Below, piece after piece: positions 16,347 to 25,702 of a stretch of DNA of 64,000 bases (its first letter is position 1; every line of letters begins with the position of its first letter). The stretch is from Microvirga flavescens. Lineage in GTDB: Bacteria > Pseudomonadota > Alphaproteobacteria > Rhizobiales > Beijerinckiaceae. The stretch covers positions 1 through 64,000 of the forward strand of contig NZ_QMKH01000009.1 in NCBI RefSeq assembly GCF_003290125.1. The letters are read 5' to 3'. Under the pieces are notes generated by a model that was not told the DNA's origin, made no database searches, and saw only the letters and a program-made list of their open reading frames with translations. The translations under genes and the position numbers were made by a program.

Positions 16347-18362
16347 TCAGACCAGCGTTCCCGCGACCACATGATGGCCGTCGAGAGTCGCATGGCCCTC
16401 GGGCCCGGAGAGTGCCTTCGCGGCGCGGCGCAGATCCGGCGTGACCGCCTCTTCCTTGAGGATGCGGAGCGCTTCCTCGAGGCTGAGGTTCGTCTGGTCC
16501 GGACTGCCGAGGCGGCGGATCGACACCGCGCGCTCCGCCGCTTCCTTCTTGCCGATGACGAGAAGAACCGGAACCTTCGCCAGCGAATGCTCACGCACCT
16601 TGTAAGTGATCTTCTCGTTGCGAAGATCAGCCTCGACGCGCAGGCCGGCAGCTTGCACGGCCTTCACGACTTCACGAGCGTAATCGTCTCCATCCGAAGT
16701 GATGGTCGCCACGACTGCCTGCACCGGCGCGAGCCAGAGCGGGAAGTGACCGGCGAAGTGCTCGATGAGAATGCCGGTGAAGCGCTCCATCGAACCGCAG
16801 ATCGCGCGGTGGACCATGACCGGCGTCTTCTTCTGACCGTCGGCATCGACATAAAACGCACCGAACCGTTCCGGCAGGTTGAAGTCCACCTGCGTGGTGC
16901 CGCACTGCCAGTCGCGCCCGATGGCATCGCGCAGCACGTATTCGAACTTCGGACCGTAGAACGCGCCCTCGCCCGGGTTGATGCCAGTCTTGATGCGCCC
17001 GCCGGACTGCTCTTCGATCTGCTTGAGCACGCGGGTCATCACCTCTTCGGCGTGATCCCACATCTCGTCAGTGCCGACGCGCTTTTCAGGCCGCGTTGAG
17101 AGCTTCACGACAATGTCCTCGAACCCGAAATCGCGATAGGTCGAGAGGATCAGGTCGTTGATCTTCAGGCATTCCTCGGCCATCTGCTCTTCGGTGCAGA
17201 ACACATGCGCGTCGTCCTGCGTGAAGGCGCGAACGCGCATCAGGCCGTGCAGCGCGCCCGAGGGCTCATAGCGCGAGACCGCGCCGAACTCCGCAAGGCG
17301 CAGCGGCAGGTCGCGATAGGACTTCAGCCCGTGCTTGAAGATCTGCACATGACCCGGGCAGTTCATCGGCTTGATGGCGAAAACGCGCTCGTCCTCGGTC
17401 TTGGTGACGAACATGTTCTCGCGATACCAGCCCCAGTGGCCGGAGGTTTCCCACAGCGCCTTGTCGAGGATCTGCGGCGCGTTGACCTCCTGATAGTCGC
17501 CCTTGAGGCGGCGGCGCATGTAGGAAGTCAGCTCCTGGAACAGCGTCCACCCCTTCGCGTGCCAGAAAACGACACCCGGACCTTCCTCCTGGAAGTGGAA
17601 CAGGTCCATCTCGCGGCCGAGGCGGCGATGGTCGCGCTTCTCGGCTTCCTCGAGCTGCTTCAGATAAGCGTCGAGATCCTCCTGGGAGGCCCAGGCGGTG
17701 CCGTAGATGCGGGTCAGCATCGGGTTGTTGCTGTCGCCGCGCCAGTAAGCACCCGCCACCTTCATGAGCTTGAAGGCGGTGCCGATCTTGCCGGTGGAGG
17801 TCATGTGCGGACCACGGCACAGGTCGAACCACTCGCCCTGCGAATAGATTTTCAGGTCCTGCCCTTCCGGGATCGCATCGACGAGTTCGACCTTGTAGTT
17901 CTCGCCCTTGTCCTTGAAGACCTGCTTGGCCTTCTCGCGGGTCCAGACGTCCTTGGTGAAGGGTTTGTCCTTCGCGATGATCTCGCGCATCTTCGCCTCG
18001 ATAGCGGCGAAGTCTTCCGGCGTGAACGGTTCGTTGCGCGCGAAATCGTAATAGAACCCGTTCTCGATCACCGGGCCGATGGTGACCTGCGTACCAGGGA
18101 AAAGCTCCTGCACGGCCTCCGCCAGAACGTGCGCGCAATCGTGCCGGATCAGCTCCAGCGAACGCGGGTCTTCGCGGTTGAGGAATTCGATCTTGGCATC
18201 GCTCGTGATCGGGTCGGCGAGGTCGGTCACGGTGCCATTCAGGGCCATCGCGACGGTGCGCTTCGCCAAAGACTTGGCGATGCCTTCCACGATCTCGCGG
18301 CCGGTGGTGCCGGGGGCGTACTGGCGCGAGGCGCCATCAGGGAATGTAAGGGTAATCATCAA
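16347..18362 (-). CDS. thrS: Threonine-tRNA ligase
   Basis: A 671-residue class II aminoacyl-tRNA synthetase that charges tRNA-Thr. An N-terminal TGS domain (about 1-60) is followed by the editing domain with [10 protein letters not shown] and HMTSTGKIG. The catalytic core has motif 2 around [15 protein letters not shown], the zinc-site Cys in [10 protein letters not shown], and motif 3 around AICGSMERF. The anticodon-binding domain ends the protein. Its start is 65 bases downstream of yidD on the same strand, so it may be the last gene of an IscU-like/yidD/thrS unit. A strong terminator follows. Confidence 0.96.
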   Translation of the reverse strand: MMITLTFPDGASRQYAPGTTGREIVEGIAKSLAKRTVAMALNGTVTDLADPITSDAKIEFLNREDPRSLELIRHDCAHVLAEAVQELFPGTQVTIGPVIENGFYYDFARNEPFTPEDFAAIEAKMREIIAKDKPFTKDVWTREKAKQVFKDKGENYKVELVDAIPEGQDLKIYSQGEWFDLCRGPHMTSTGKIGTAFKLMKVAGAYWRGDSNNPMLTRIYGTAWASQEDLDAYLKQLEEAEKRDHRRLGREMDLFHFQEEGPGVVFWHAKGWTLFQELTSYMRRRLKGDYQEVNAPQILDKALWETSGHWGWYRENMFVTKTEDERVFAIKPMNCPGHVQIFKHGLKSYRDLPLRLAEFGAVSRYEPSGALHGLMRVRAFTQDDAHVFCTEEQMAEECLKINDLILSTYRDFGFEDIVVKLSTRPEKRVGTDEMWDHAEEVMTRVLKQIEEQSGGRIKTGINPGEGAFYGPKFEYVLRDAIGRDWQCGTTQVDFNLPERFGAFYVDADGQKKTPVMVHRAICGSMERFTGILIEHFAGHFPLWLAPVQAVVATITSDGDDYAREVVKAVQAAGLRVEADLRNEKITYKVREHSLAKVPVLLVIGKKEAAERAVSIRRLGSPDQTNLSLEEALRILKEEAVTPDLRRAAKALSGPEGHATLDGHHVVAGTLV

Positions 18363-18427
18363 TCATCTCTCAAGCTCACTCCTGCCAACGGAGCAGGTAA
18401 GCGTGGGGCCGACGGACAGGTTTGTTT

Positions 18428-18766
18428 TCAAGGCGAAGAGCCGCCGTCGGGTTCGACCGCCTCGCAGGTGATCGCGGGGGCGTTCACGCCCCGCCAGCGA
18501 CCATAGGTCCACGGCTTATACCAGCCGGACCGTTCGGGCAATGTTTCCGGGACGAGATCGAGGCCCGACGTACCGAACGGACCGCAACGGCAAATCCGCG
18601 CCACGCCCATCCAGCCGCCGGCCCAGAAGCCGTGCTGTTGGATCGCCTCGTCCGTATATTCTGAGCAGGAAGGCAAGTGGCGGCACTGGCGGCCGATCAC
18701 GCCCGAGAGCGTGAGCTGATACCCCCGGATCGTCCAATGCGCCGCCTGCTGGCCCAGGGACGCCAT
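18428..18766 (-). CDS. yidD: Membrane protein insertion efficiency factor YidD
   Basis: A 112-residue protein of the YidD family, small inner-membrane-associated proteins assisting YidC-dependent insertion. The signature is complete: RGYQLTLSGVIGRQCRHLPSCSEYTDEAI, which I give in pieces as RGYQLTLS, CRHLPSCSEYT and RICRCGPFG. The Cys-rich pattern and the amphipathic N-terminus fit. Usually yidD follows rpmH and rnpA. Here it lies one base after the IscU-like gene and upstream of thrS. The start MASLGQ fits the family; an upstream in-frame start lies inside the neighbour. Confidence 0.92.
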   Translation of the reverse strand: MASLGQQAAHWTIRGYQLTLSGVIGRQCRHLPSCSEYTDEAIQQHGFWAGGWMGVARICRCGPFGTSGLDLVPETLPERSGWYKPWTYGRWRGVNAPAITCEAVEPDGGSSP

Positions 18767-18767
18767 T

Positions 18768-19214
18768 TCAATCCGCCCTGCCGGCTCGGCGCGCCTCGAT
18801 CTGCTCGACGGCATCGACCACGGCCTCGAAGGTGAGAAGCACGGAGGCGTGACGTTCCTTGAAGTCGCGGATCGGCGTGAGCACTTCGAGGTCCGCCCAT
18901 TTGCCGGCAGGAGGCTTGCCCTCGGCCATGAGAATGAGGCTCACAGCCGCCTTCGCCTCGCGCAGTTCGTCCGCCGTCGAACCGATGACCTTTTCGGCCA
19001 TGATGGCCGAGGACGCTTGGCCCAGCGCGCAGGCTTTGACCTGATGGGCGAAAGCCGTCACGACGCCATCCGACATCTTCAAATCCACCGTCACCGTCGA
19101 ACCGCACAGCTTGGAACGCTTCGTCGCGCTGGCATCCGCATCGGCAAGGCGGCCGAGATGCCGGATGTTGGCGGCGAGGGTCAAAATCCGCGTGTTGTAG
19201 ATCTGGTTGAGCAT
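18768..19214 (-). CDS. Iron-sulfur cluster scaffold-like protein (IscU/SufU family)
   Basis: A 148-residue protein of the IscU/NifU N-terminal family, which assembles Fe-S clusters for transfer to apo-proteins. Two of the three canonical cluster Cys are present: KLCGST (about residue 37) and KACALGQASS (about 62). The third position falls in FKERHASVLL, where His stands in place of Cys. It starts at MLNQIYNTRI; a longer in-frame extension upstream is unlikely. It is followed after one base by yidD. The divergent gene is folE. Confidence 0.82.
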   Translation of the reverse strand: MLNQIYNTRILTLAANIRHLGRLADADASATKRSKLCGSTVTVDLKMSDGVVTAFAHQVKACALGQASSAIMAEKVIGSTADELREAKAAVSLILMAEGKPPAGKWADLEVLTPIRDFKERHASVLLTFEAVVDAVEQIEARRAGRAD

Positions 19215-19349
19215 GGCTTCATGGAACAGGAGTGCTGCAAGCTCTATATAGGCAATTAAACGCAAGAGTGCGATGTTACGGAGATCCGGTGCGGCATATG
19301 ATCCGTATCGGGCATATCGCGTTTCGCGCCACCAATGGAAAGGCTCCAC

Positions 19350-19985
19350 ATGGACGATGTGGTTAAGTCCTTGTCTCAGCGACTGCCTTCAGCCGCCGAC
19401 AAGCGTATCACCCGCCCGACACGGGAAGAGGCGGAAGCTGCCGTGCGCACCCTGATCCTCTGGGCGGGGGACGATCCACGACGCGAGGGGCTCAAGGACA
19501 CGCCCAAGCGCGTCGCCAAGGCCTTCAAGGAGCTTTATTCCGGCTATCAGGACGATCCGCGTGACGTTCTCGACAAGATCTTCAAGGAAGTCGAAGGCTA
19601 TGACGACATCGTTCTGGTGCGCGACATCCCCTTCTATTCCCATTGCGAGCACCACATGGTGCCGTTCCACGGGGTTGCCCATATCGGCTACTACCCGACG
19701 AAGGGCGTCGTCGGCCTCTCCAAGCTCGCGCGGCTCGTCGAGGTCTATGCCCGGCGGTTGCAGACGCAGGAGACGATGACAGCGCAGATCGCGCAGGCTC
19801 TGGAAGACGCTCTCACACCGCGCGGCGTGGCGGTCCTGATCGAAGCCGAGCACATGTGCATGTCCATGCGCGGCGTGCACAAGGCGGGAGCCGTCACGCT
19901 CACGAGCCAGTTCAGCGGCGTCTTCAAGGACAACCCTGCGGAGCAGGCCCGCTTCATGAGCATGGTGCGGCACGGCAAGGCTTGA
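19350..19985 (+). CDS. folE: GTP cyclohydrolase I
   Basis: A 211-residue enzyme that opens GTP to dihydroneopterin triphosphate, the first step of folate synthesis. The zinc-binding Cys-His segment is [11 protein letters not shown], followed by [28 protein letters not shown] and the second zinc Cys in [13 protein letters not shown] start at 19350, where AAAGG lies six bases upstream; an in-frame ATG at 19335 has no such site. It faces the IscU-like gene across about 135 bases. Confidence 0.96.
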   Translation: MDDVVKSLSQRLPSAADKRITRPTREEAEAAVRTLILWAGDDPRREGLKDTPKRVAKAFKELYSGYQDDPRDVLDKIFKEVEGYDDIVLVRDIPFYSHCEHHMVPFHGVAHIGYYPTKGVVGLSKLARLVEVYARRLQTQETMTAQIAQALEDALTPRGVAVLIEAEHMCMSMRGVHKAGAVTLTSQFSGVFKDNPAEQARFMSMVRHGKA

Positions 19986-20099
19986 AAGATGCCCCTGTCG
20001 ATCCTCTAGATTGTCTTCAGCCCTCATCCTGCAACGCCGCTTCCAGCGGCTCCTCAGGGTGTGGTCCTCACAAAACTCATCACTCCCGAGACCCCTCCC

Positions 20100-20525
20100 A
20101 TGTGCGCGTCCTGCTCCAACTCCTTCCCCCCTCCGGGCTCGAAGGCCGATCTCGAAGAGGGAGCGGTTCTTACGCCTCGCTTCGGCGCGGACGGCCTCGT
20201 GACCTGCGTCACGACCGATGCCGACACGAACGAGTTGCTCATGGTCGCGCACATGAACGCCGAGGCGCTGGCGAAGACTCTTGAAACCGGGGAAGCCTGG
20301 TACTGGTCGCGCTCACGGGGCGAGCTTTGGCACAAGGGTGCGACAAGCGGGCAGATCCAGACACTCGTCGAGATGCGCGTCGATTGCGATCAGGACGCCC
20401 TCTTGCTCAAGGTGAGGGTCGCGGGCGATGGCGGATGCTGCCACACGGGCCGCCGCTCGTGCTTCTACCGTGTCGTGCAACCGACCGGCGAGGGAGCAAA
20501 GCTCGTCTTCGCCGAACAGGCGTGA
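20100..20525 (+). CDS. hisI: Phosphoribosyl-AMP cyclohydrolase
   Basis: A 141-residue enzyme of histidine synthesis that opens the adenine ring of phosphoribosyl-AMP. Family segments are [38 protein letters not shown] (as [14 protein letters not shown]) and the zinc site [10 protein letters not shown] with [14 protein letters not shown]. It is the monofunctional form without a HisE domain. The ATG at 20100 was preferred over a GTG 13 codons upstream. It lies apart from other his genes, downstream of folE. Confidence 0.95.
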   Translation: MCASCSNSFPPPGSKADLEEGAVLTPRFGADGLVTCVTTDADTNELLMVAHMNAEALAKTLETGEAWYWSRSRGELWHKGATSGQIQTLVEMRVDCDQDALLLKVRVAGDGGCCHTGRRSCFYRVVQPTGEGAKLVFAEQA

Positions 20526-20585
20526 ACCCCTCTCCGCCAAACGTGAGGGAGTGAAAGGCGGTGGGCAATGCGCTATGGCGGGACG

Positions 20586-21731
20586 ATGAACACCAACAGA
20601 CCCCTTCCCGCCCGCGCCGCCGCCAGCGCGATCTTTTTCGGCAACGGCTTCGGCATCGGGAATTGGGCTGCGCAATTGCCACGGTTCAAGGACGCGCTTG
20701 ACGTGTCCGATGGAGAACTCAGCGTCGCGTTACTCGCCTTTGCGCTTGGCGCCATCGCCCTCATGCCGACCGTCGGCTGGCTTCTGACGCGGCTCACGAG
20801 CCGTCGCATCACTATCGCCACGGCCTTCGGCTTCGCACTCACCCTCTTCTTCACGGGCTTGGCGCCAAGCCTGCCCGTTCTCTTCGCCGCATCCTTGCTG
20901 GCGGGAGCCTGCAACGGGGCGATGGATGTCGCCATGAACACTCACGCCACCGTTGTTGAAAAGGCCTGGAACGCCCCGATCATGTCATCGTTTCACGCCT
21001 TCTTCAGCCTTGGCGGGCTCGCCGGCGCAATGGCTTCCGGCGCGATGATCGGTGCAGGATTTGCCATCGGGACGACCTTTCTCGTCTCCTGCGCAGGCAT
21101 GGCACTCGTCTTCTTCGCTGCGTCCTTCTTCATGATGGAGGATCAGGAGAAAGCGGCTGGCGGACATGGCTTCGCCTGGCCACGCGGCGCACTCATGGGC
21201 CTTGCGGTCCTCGCCATGCTTTGCATGGTGGTGGAAGGGGCGATGGTCGACTGGACGGCGATCTACCTGCGCACCGTCGCGGGAGCGGAGCTGGAAACCG
21301 CCGCGATGGGCTTCGCTGCCTTTTCGCTGACCATGACGGTTTGCCGTTTCATGGGCGATTTTCTCGTCAGCCGCCTCGGGCGGACCTCCACCTTGCGGCT
21401 TGGTGGCGTTCTTGCTGGCACTGGGCTGACGCTCGCCATCGCCATGCCAACGCCGGTCACAGCCCTCATCGGTTTCGCGCTCGTCGGGTTTGGCCTTTCC
21501 AATGCAGTGCCGGTGCTTTTCAGCAGCGCCGCGCAGGTGGACGGTGTGCCGCCGGGCATGGGCGTCGCGATGGTGGCTACCCTCGGCTATGGCGGCCTCT
21601 TGATGGGGCCGCCGATCATCGGCTTCGGCGGCGATCATCTTGGTCTGCGCATGGCCCTGATCGGCCTTGTCGCCTGCTCATTCGTGATCGTTCTTTTCTC
21701 TCGCCGCGCCCTGCGCCCCACCTCAACCTGA
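20586..21731 (+). CDS. MFS transporter of unknown specificity
   Basis: A 381-residue permease with about 12 membrane helices of the major facilitator superfamily, similar in layout to the YbjJ/fucose-permease-like group. The N-terminus reads FGNGFGIGNWAAQLPRFKDAL, with the family-like GNWAAQLP turn. A pattern like GxxxxRxxxR follows helix 2 (TRLTSRRI), and NGAMDVAMNTHA is in helix 4. No substrate can be inferred. It is 60 bases downstream of hisI. An in-frame ATG six codons earlier is an alternative start. Confidence 0.82.
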   Translation: MNTNRPLPARAAASAIFFGNGFGIGNWAAQLPRFKDALDVSDGELSVALLAFALGAIALMPTVGWLLTRLTSRRITIATAFGFALTLFFTGLAPSLPVLFAASLLAGACNGAMDVAMNTHATVVEKAWNAPIMSSFHAFFSLGGLAGAMASGAMIGAGFAIGTTFLVSCAGMALVFFAASFFMMEDQEKAAGGHGFAWPRGALMGLAVLAMLCMVVEGAMVDWTAIYLRTVAGAELETAAMGFAAFSLTMTVCRFMGDFLVSRLGRTSTLRLGGVLAGTGLTLAIAMPTPVTALIGFALVGFGLSNAVPVLFSSAAQVDGVPPGMGVAMVATLGYGGLLMGPPIIGFGGDHLGLRMALIGLVACSFVIVLFSRRALRPTST

Positions 21732-21869
21732 GCCGCGGACGCCTCACGCACCATTCATGCCTCCTTCATCGGGATGTGCAAAGAATGGCGTCAGCCTGGG
21801 AGCTGCGCTATGTTCTGGGACGGTATTGCCCGGCGGAATGCTGGGCTTGAAGGCGGCGGGGAAGCTCAA

Positions 21870-22814
21870 ATGAACGCGCCCGTCGAGCGCGAAACGCGCC
21901 CGAAGATCAAGATCGGCCTCGCCCTTGGCGGCGGCGCCGCACGGGGATGGTCGCATATCGGCGTCGTGCGCGCTCTCTCCGAAGCGGGCATCATGCCCGA
22001 GATCATCGCGGGCTGCTCGATCGGCGCTGTCGTCGGCGGCTGTTTTGCAGCCGGCAAGCTCGACGAGCTGGAGGCCTTCGCCCTTTCGCTGACGAAGCGC
22101 CGCGTCATGGGGCTGCTCGACTTCCACATCACAGGCTCGGGGCTGATCGCGGGCGGCCGGTTGCAGCGCCTTCTCGAAGAGAACCTTGCGGATCTGCGCC
22201 TCGAGGGACTGCCCATCAAGTTCTGCACCATCGCGACCGAGCTTGCGACGGGCCACGAGGTCTGGCTGACGAAAGGGCCGCTCGTGCAGGGCATGCGCGC
22301 GTCCTATGCCCTGCCAGGCATCTTCGATCCTGTCCTCGTCGGCGGGCGCTGGCTGATGGATGGCGCGCTGGTGAACCCGATCCCGATCACCGCCGCCCGC
22401 GCGCTCGGCGCGGACATCGTGATCTGCGTGAACCTGAACGGCGAAGTGCGCGTGCGCGGCACGGTGATCCAGTCCTACGAGAACGCCCAGACGGACGAGC
22501 AGGAGATCGAGGAGCACATGGAGGAGCCTCGGCGTTGGGGCTTCTTTTCCGCACCGAAGCTTCAAAAGCATCGCCGCCCGAATGCGCCGGGCATCGCGTC
22601 GGTGATGGTGGACGCCTTCAACATCACGCAGGACCGCATTGCCCGCTCGCGCCTCGCCGGCGACCCGCCCGACATGATGATCGCGCCCAAGCTCGCGAAG
22701 ATGGGCTTGTTCGAATTCCACCGCGCGCAGGAATGCATCGCGCTCGGACGGCAGGCCGCCGAACGCGCCCTGCCCGACATCATGGAATTGCTGCAGGAAA
22801 CGGCGAAGTCGTAA
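21870..22814 (+). CDS. Patatin-like phospholipase family protein
   Basis: A 314-residue serine hydrolase of the patatin/RssA type, expected to cleave acyl esters of lipids. The oxyanion loop is LALGGGAARGW (near residue 15), the nucleophile elbow is GCSIGAVVG, and the second catalytic residue lies in LMDGALVNPIP. So the Ser-Asp dyad is intact. The ATG at 21870 starts the patatin domain properly; an in-frame start 32 codons earlier adds no recognised signal. It is convergent with the CBS gene ten bases away. Confidence 0.88.
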   Translation: MNAPVERETRPKIKIGLALGGGAARGWSHIGVVRALSEAGIMPEIIAGCSIGAVVGGCFAAGKLDELEAFALSLTKRRVMGLLDFHITGSGLIAGGRLQRLLEENLADLRLEGLPIKFCTIATELATGHEVWLTKGPLVQGMRASYALPGIFDPVLVGGRWLMDGALVNPIPITAARALGADIVICVNLNGEVRVRGTVIQSYENAQTDEQEIEEHMEEPRRWGFFSAPKLQKHRRPNAPGIASVMVDAFNITQDRIARSRLAGDPPDMMIAPKLAKMGLFEFHRAQECIALGRQAAERALPDIMELLQETAKS

Positions 22815-22824
22815 GACGCAGGTC

Positions 22825-23256
22825 TCACGCGCTGGCGATATATTCCTTGATCGCCTGCGTTTCCGCCTCGATCTCCGCGAGACGATGCTTCACCACGTCG
22901 CCAATCGAGATGATGCCGATGAGCGTCCCTTCCTCCACCACCGGGACATGACGGATTCTGCTTGTCGTCATGATCTCCATGATGCGCGGAATATCGGCGC
23001 GTTTCGTGCAGGTGACGACCTGCCGCGTCATGTGCATGGACACGGGCTCGAGCAACGCGCTCGCGCCCTTGTTGGAAATGGCGCGCACGATGTCGCGTTC
23101 GGAAATGATGCCGGAAACAGGCTGCAGCGCATCGGCGACGATCACCGCGCCGATCTTCCAGCTTGAGAGAAGTTCGGCGGCCTGAGCGAGGGTTTTCGTC
23201 GGCTCGATGGTGACGACGTTCCGCCCCTTGTTCAGCAGGATCTGCTCGACAGACAT
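22825..23256 (-). CDS. CBS domain protein
   Basis: A 143-residue protein made of two CBS motifs, which bind adenosine nucleotides as a pair and serve as energy or redox sensors. The first covers about residues 10-65 (IGAVIVADALQPVSGIISERDIVRAI, as IGAVIVAD and GIISERDIV). The second covers about 75-130 (IRHVPVVEEGTLIGIISIGDVV, as HVPVVEEGTLIGIISIGD). No further domain is present, so it may regulate another protein in trans. The start MSVEQIL was chosen over one 13 codons upstream. Confidence 0.9.
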   Translation of the reverse strand: MSVEQILLNKGRNVVTIEPTKTLAQAAELLSSWKIGAVIVADALQPVSGIISERDIVRAISNKGASALLEPVSMHMTRQVVTCTKRADIPRIMEIMTTSRIRHVPVVEEGTLIGIISIGDVVKHRLAEIEAETQAIKEYIASA

Positions 23257-23326
23257 GGGCACCTCCGCATCCGAAAAAATGAAACCCGGCGTCACTCGAT
23301 AGATTCTCGGCTCCTCCGGGTATTTT

Positions 23327-24145
23327 TCAAGCGGAACGGGAGGGCGTTCGTGTTCTCAAGGGATCGATGAAGGGGAAGAGCGCGAGCCCCGCGAAAAACC
23401 CGCCGAGATGGGCCTCCCAAGCGATGCTGACATCGGTGACGCCGAGCGGACGCGCGAAGGCATCCGAGAAATAGTTGATGACGATCCACACCAGCAGAAA
23501 CAGCATGACCTGACGATTGGTGAAGAGCCCTTGCAAGCTCTCGCTGCGCCGCTCATGCGGCTCGGTCAGGCGTCCATCGTGCCGAAAGGTCGGCGGCGCG
23601 AACATGAACCACGCCGCCGCTCCCATCATGCCGGAGACAGCCGCCGAAGCGCCGATGAGCGGCAGAACCTGCCAGGGGTGCAGCAGGACATAGAGCACCG
23701 CGCCGGCAAAAGCCGCGACGGCGGAAAGCCCAAGAAAGCGCAGCGCGCCGCAGCGCCGCGCCAGAGGCGTTCCGAAAGCCGCGAGCCAGACGCTGTTCAG
23801 GAGCACATGCGTCCAGGAACCGTGCAGCAGCGCATAGGTCAGGCCGGTCCACGGCTTGCCGCCCTCGTCGGCCAGGATGTAATGGGCAAGGATCAGCGGC
23901 ATGGATTCCATATCTCCGCTGTTTTGAAGCGACGAAATGATATCCTGCGCATCCGTGCCCCCATAGGCCACCGCCCAGCGCGCAGGGACGACGGCGAATG
24001 CCAGAAGCCACTCGAGATCGACATCCTCGGGGAGGAGGAACATGCGGATCGCGTGAATGCCGATGAGAACCGCAAGGCTTCCCAGCACAACGCCCGGAAG
24101 TCGAAAAATCGGCTCATGCGCCGTGGGATGGGATGGTGAGTTCAT
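23327..24145 (-). CDS. Rhomboid family intramembrane serine protease
   Basis: A 272-residue inner-membrane protein with about six helices. The catalytic Ser is in GASAAVSG (the GxS motif), and the His of the dyad in EAHLGGFFAG. The Asn often found in the first catalytic helix is in HVLLNSVWL. Rhomboids cut membrane-anchored substrates within the bilayer. An insertion of about 60 residues after helix 1 (PARWAVAYGG to LADEGGKPW) is a feature of this subgroup. The substrate is unknown. Confidence 0.87.
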   Translation of the reverse strand: MNSPSHPTAHEPIFRLPGVVLGSLAVLIGIHAIRMFLLPEDVDLEWLLAFAVVPARWAVAYGGTDAQDIISSLQNSGDMESMPLILAHYILADEGGKPWTGLTYALLHGSWTHVLLNSVWLAAFGTPLARRCGALRFLGLSAVAAFAGAVLYVLLHPWQVLPLIGASAAVSGMMGAAAWFMFAPPTFRHDGRLTEPHERRSESLQGLFTNRQVMLFLLVWIVINYFSDAFARPLGVTDVSIAWEAHLGGFFAGLALFPFIDPLRTRTPSRSA

Positions 24146-24349
24146 TCAGGACCGGAGGATTTGGGCGAGAAGACTCACCCGATGAAAGTTCATGCTTATT
24201 TTGCCTGCTTTCAGAAAAAATTCTTCAAAAGACTGTTTTCCTTTACTGCCCGTCTCTCCCTTAGGCATCTTCCGGGGCTCGCGCGAAGAGCGGTCAAGTA
24301 TATAAAAATCGTTACGCTTCATCACGTTGCGGCAGTTAGTGAGAATTTA

Positions 24350-24357
24350 TTAACCAT
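24350..24357 (+). promoter_or_regulatory. CtrA-type half-site TTAACCAT
   Basis: The octamer TTAACCAT, the extended half of the alphaproteobacterial CtrA recognition motif, lies about 110 bases upstream of the transglutaminase-like gene. It is close to two full sites. A half-site alone would be weak evidence. Confidence 0.5.
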
Positions 24358-24384
24358 GCTGGGAACGAAGCAACCCGCGACGCG

Positions 24385-24399
24385 TTAACTCACCTTTAA
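24385..24399. promoter_or_regulatory. Full CtrA-type site TTAA-N7-TTAA
   Basis: TTAA (24385-24388), seven bases, TTAA (24396-24399): an exact match to the CtrA consensus known from Caulobacter and Rhizobiales. It lies 70 bases upstream of the transglutaminase-like peptidase start. Confidence 0.7.
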
Positions 24400-24438
24400 C
24401 TTTCTGCTTGAGCCATGAAATAAGCCGTGCGAGCTTGG

Positions 24439-24453
24439 TTAAAAGAAATTTAA
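24439..24453. promoter_or_regulatory. Second full CtrA-type site TTAA-N7-TTAA
   Basis: TTAA (24439-24442), seven bases, TTAA (24450-24453): a second exact CtrA consensus, 54 bases centre to centre from the first. It ends 15 bases before the ATG. A site so near the start could repress, or mark a very short leader. Confidence 0.65.
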
Positions 24454-24468
24454 CGGGCTGTGCGGGGC

Positions 24469-25140
24469 ATGTCTCTCTCTTTCTTGAAAAGCGTCGAGCT
24501 GGGCGGTCGGAAGGCTGGCATCTTTGGCTGCAAGCTTGCTACGGCTCTCTTCGGAGCAGCCCTTCTTCTCGGCGGCGCCGCCCAGGCTCAGACCGTCGCT
24601 TCCGCTCAGGCCACGGCCCTTCCCGTCGAGAAAGGAGCCTCCGCCAAGCCGATCCTCGGATGGATGCAGTTCTGCCAGGAGAACGCCTCCGAGTGCACCG
24701 TGAACACCTCCGAGCCCCGGACGATCACCCTCACGCCGCAGATCTGGAACACCATCGTCTCGGTCAACAAGCGGGTTAACAACGAGATCAAGCCCGTCAC
24801 CGACCAGGACCACTGGGGTGTCGTGGATCGTTGGAGTCTGCCCGATGACGGCCAGGGCGATTGCGAGGATTACCAGCTCCTCAAGCGCAAGCGGCTGACG
24901 GAGCTCGGCCTGCCCCGCCGCGCCATGCGCATGACTGTCGTGATCGACGAGCTTGGCGAAGGCCACGCCGTTCTCGTGATCCGCACGGATCGCGGTGACT
25001 ACGTGCTCGACAACAAGCACTCGAACGTCCTGTCGTGGGATCAGACTGGCTACGTTTTCGTAAAGCGCGAAAGCCAGGACGCTGTCGCGTGGGTTTCGCT
25101 CGGCGGCATCACCTCGCCGACCACCACCGCGAACCGGTAA
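24469..25140 (+). CDS. Transglutaminase-like cysteine peptidase (BTLCP / LapG-like family)
   Basis: A 223-residue exported protein with a signal peptide (about 1-42, ending GAAQAQ). The mature part matches the bacterial transglutaminase-like cysteine peptidases. The catalytic triad is visible as Cys in GDCEDYQLLK, His in GEGHAVLVIR and Asp in YVLDNKHSN. LapG, the best-known relative, is a periplasmic calcium-dependent protease that releases surface adhesins under c-di-GMP control; no lapD-like gene is adjacent here. The upstream region holds two CtrA-type sites, suggesting cell-cycle control. The ATG at 24469 was preferred over a GTG three codons earlier. Confidence 0.9.
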   Translation: MSLSFLKSVELGGRKAGIFGCKLATALFGAALLLGGAAQAQTVASAQATALPVEKGASAKPILGWMQFCQENASECTVNTSEPRTITLTPQIWNTIVSVNKRVNNEIKPVTDQDHWGVVDRWSLPDDGQGDCEDYQLLKRKRLTELGLPRRAMRMTVVIDELGEGHAVLVIRTDRGDYVLDNKHSNVLSWDQTGYVFVKRESQDAVAWVSLGGITSPTTTANR

Positions 25141-25147
25141 GACCCGG

Positions 25148-25678
25148 TCAATCGATCCGGGTCAGCCCGTTCGCGAAGCGCTTCCAGTTCGCGACATATT
25201 TGACTGCCGACAGCTTGAGCTTCTCGACAGCCTCAGGATCGAGCGCCTTGATCGCCCGGGCGGGCGCGCCGACGATCAGCGAGTTATCCGGAAATTCCTT
25301 GCCCTCGGTCACGAGGGCATTCGCACCGACAAGGCTGTTCTTGCCGATGCGGGCGTGGTTCAGCACGGTCGCGCCCATGCCGATCAGCGAATTCTCGCCG
25401 ATGGTACAGCCATGCAGGATGGCGTGGTGGCCGATCGTGCATCCGGCCCCGATCGTGAGAGGCGCGCCGGGGTCCGTGTGGAGCAGCGCGCCCTCCTGAA
25501 TATTGGTCCCCTCGCCCACATCGATGAGCTCGTTGTCGCCGCGCAGGACCGCCCCGAACCAGATGCCGACATCGACACCAAGCCGCACTCGCCCGATCAC
25601 ATGCGCGTCGGGCGCGATCCAGAACCGCCCGGCCTCGGGCACGACGGGTTCGACATCATCGAGACGGTAGAGCGGCAC
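25148..25678 (-). CDS. Gamma-class carbonic anhydrase family protein
   Basis: A 176-residue left-handed beta-helix protein of the YrdA/PaaY group. Hexapeptide repeats run through the protein. Metal-ligand His occur in GALLHTD and TIGHHAILHG, as in gamma carbonic anhydrases, so a zinc or iron site is plausible. Whether it hydrates CO2 is not certain for this group. It is convergent with the peptidase gene, seven bases away. Confidence 0.88.
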   Translation of the reverse strand: MPLYRLDDVEPVVPEAGRFWIAPDAHVIGRVRLGVDVGIWFGAVLRGDNELIDVGEGTNIQEGALLHTDPGAPLTIGAGCTIGHHAILHGCTIGENSLIGMGATVLNHARIGKNSLVGANALVTEGKEFPDNSLIVGAPARAIKALDPEAVEKLKLSAVKYVANWKRFANGLTRID

Positions 25679-25702
25679 GAGGCCCCATCCTCCAGAAGAG
25701 AA

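Larger units (their letters stand above)
24146..24468. other. AT-rich intergenic region with CtrA-type sites
   Basis: About 320 bases between the rhomboid gene and the transglutaminase-like gene, which diverge. It is clearly more AT-rich than its surroundings. It carries two exact TTAA-N7-TTAA motifs and one TTAACCAT half-site, listed separately. No small gene is apparent. Confidence 0.8.

Noticed and set aside
17205-18506. 433-codon plus-strand frame
   Set aside because: Exact antisense of thrS, whose motifs are unmistakable.
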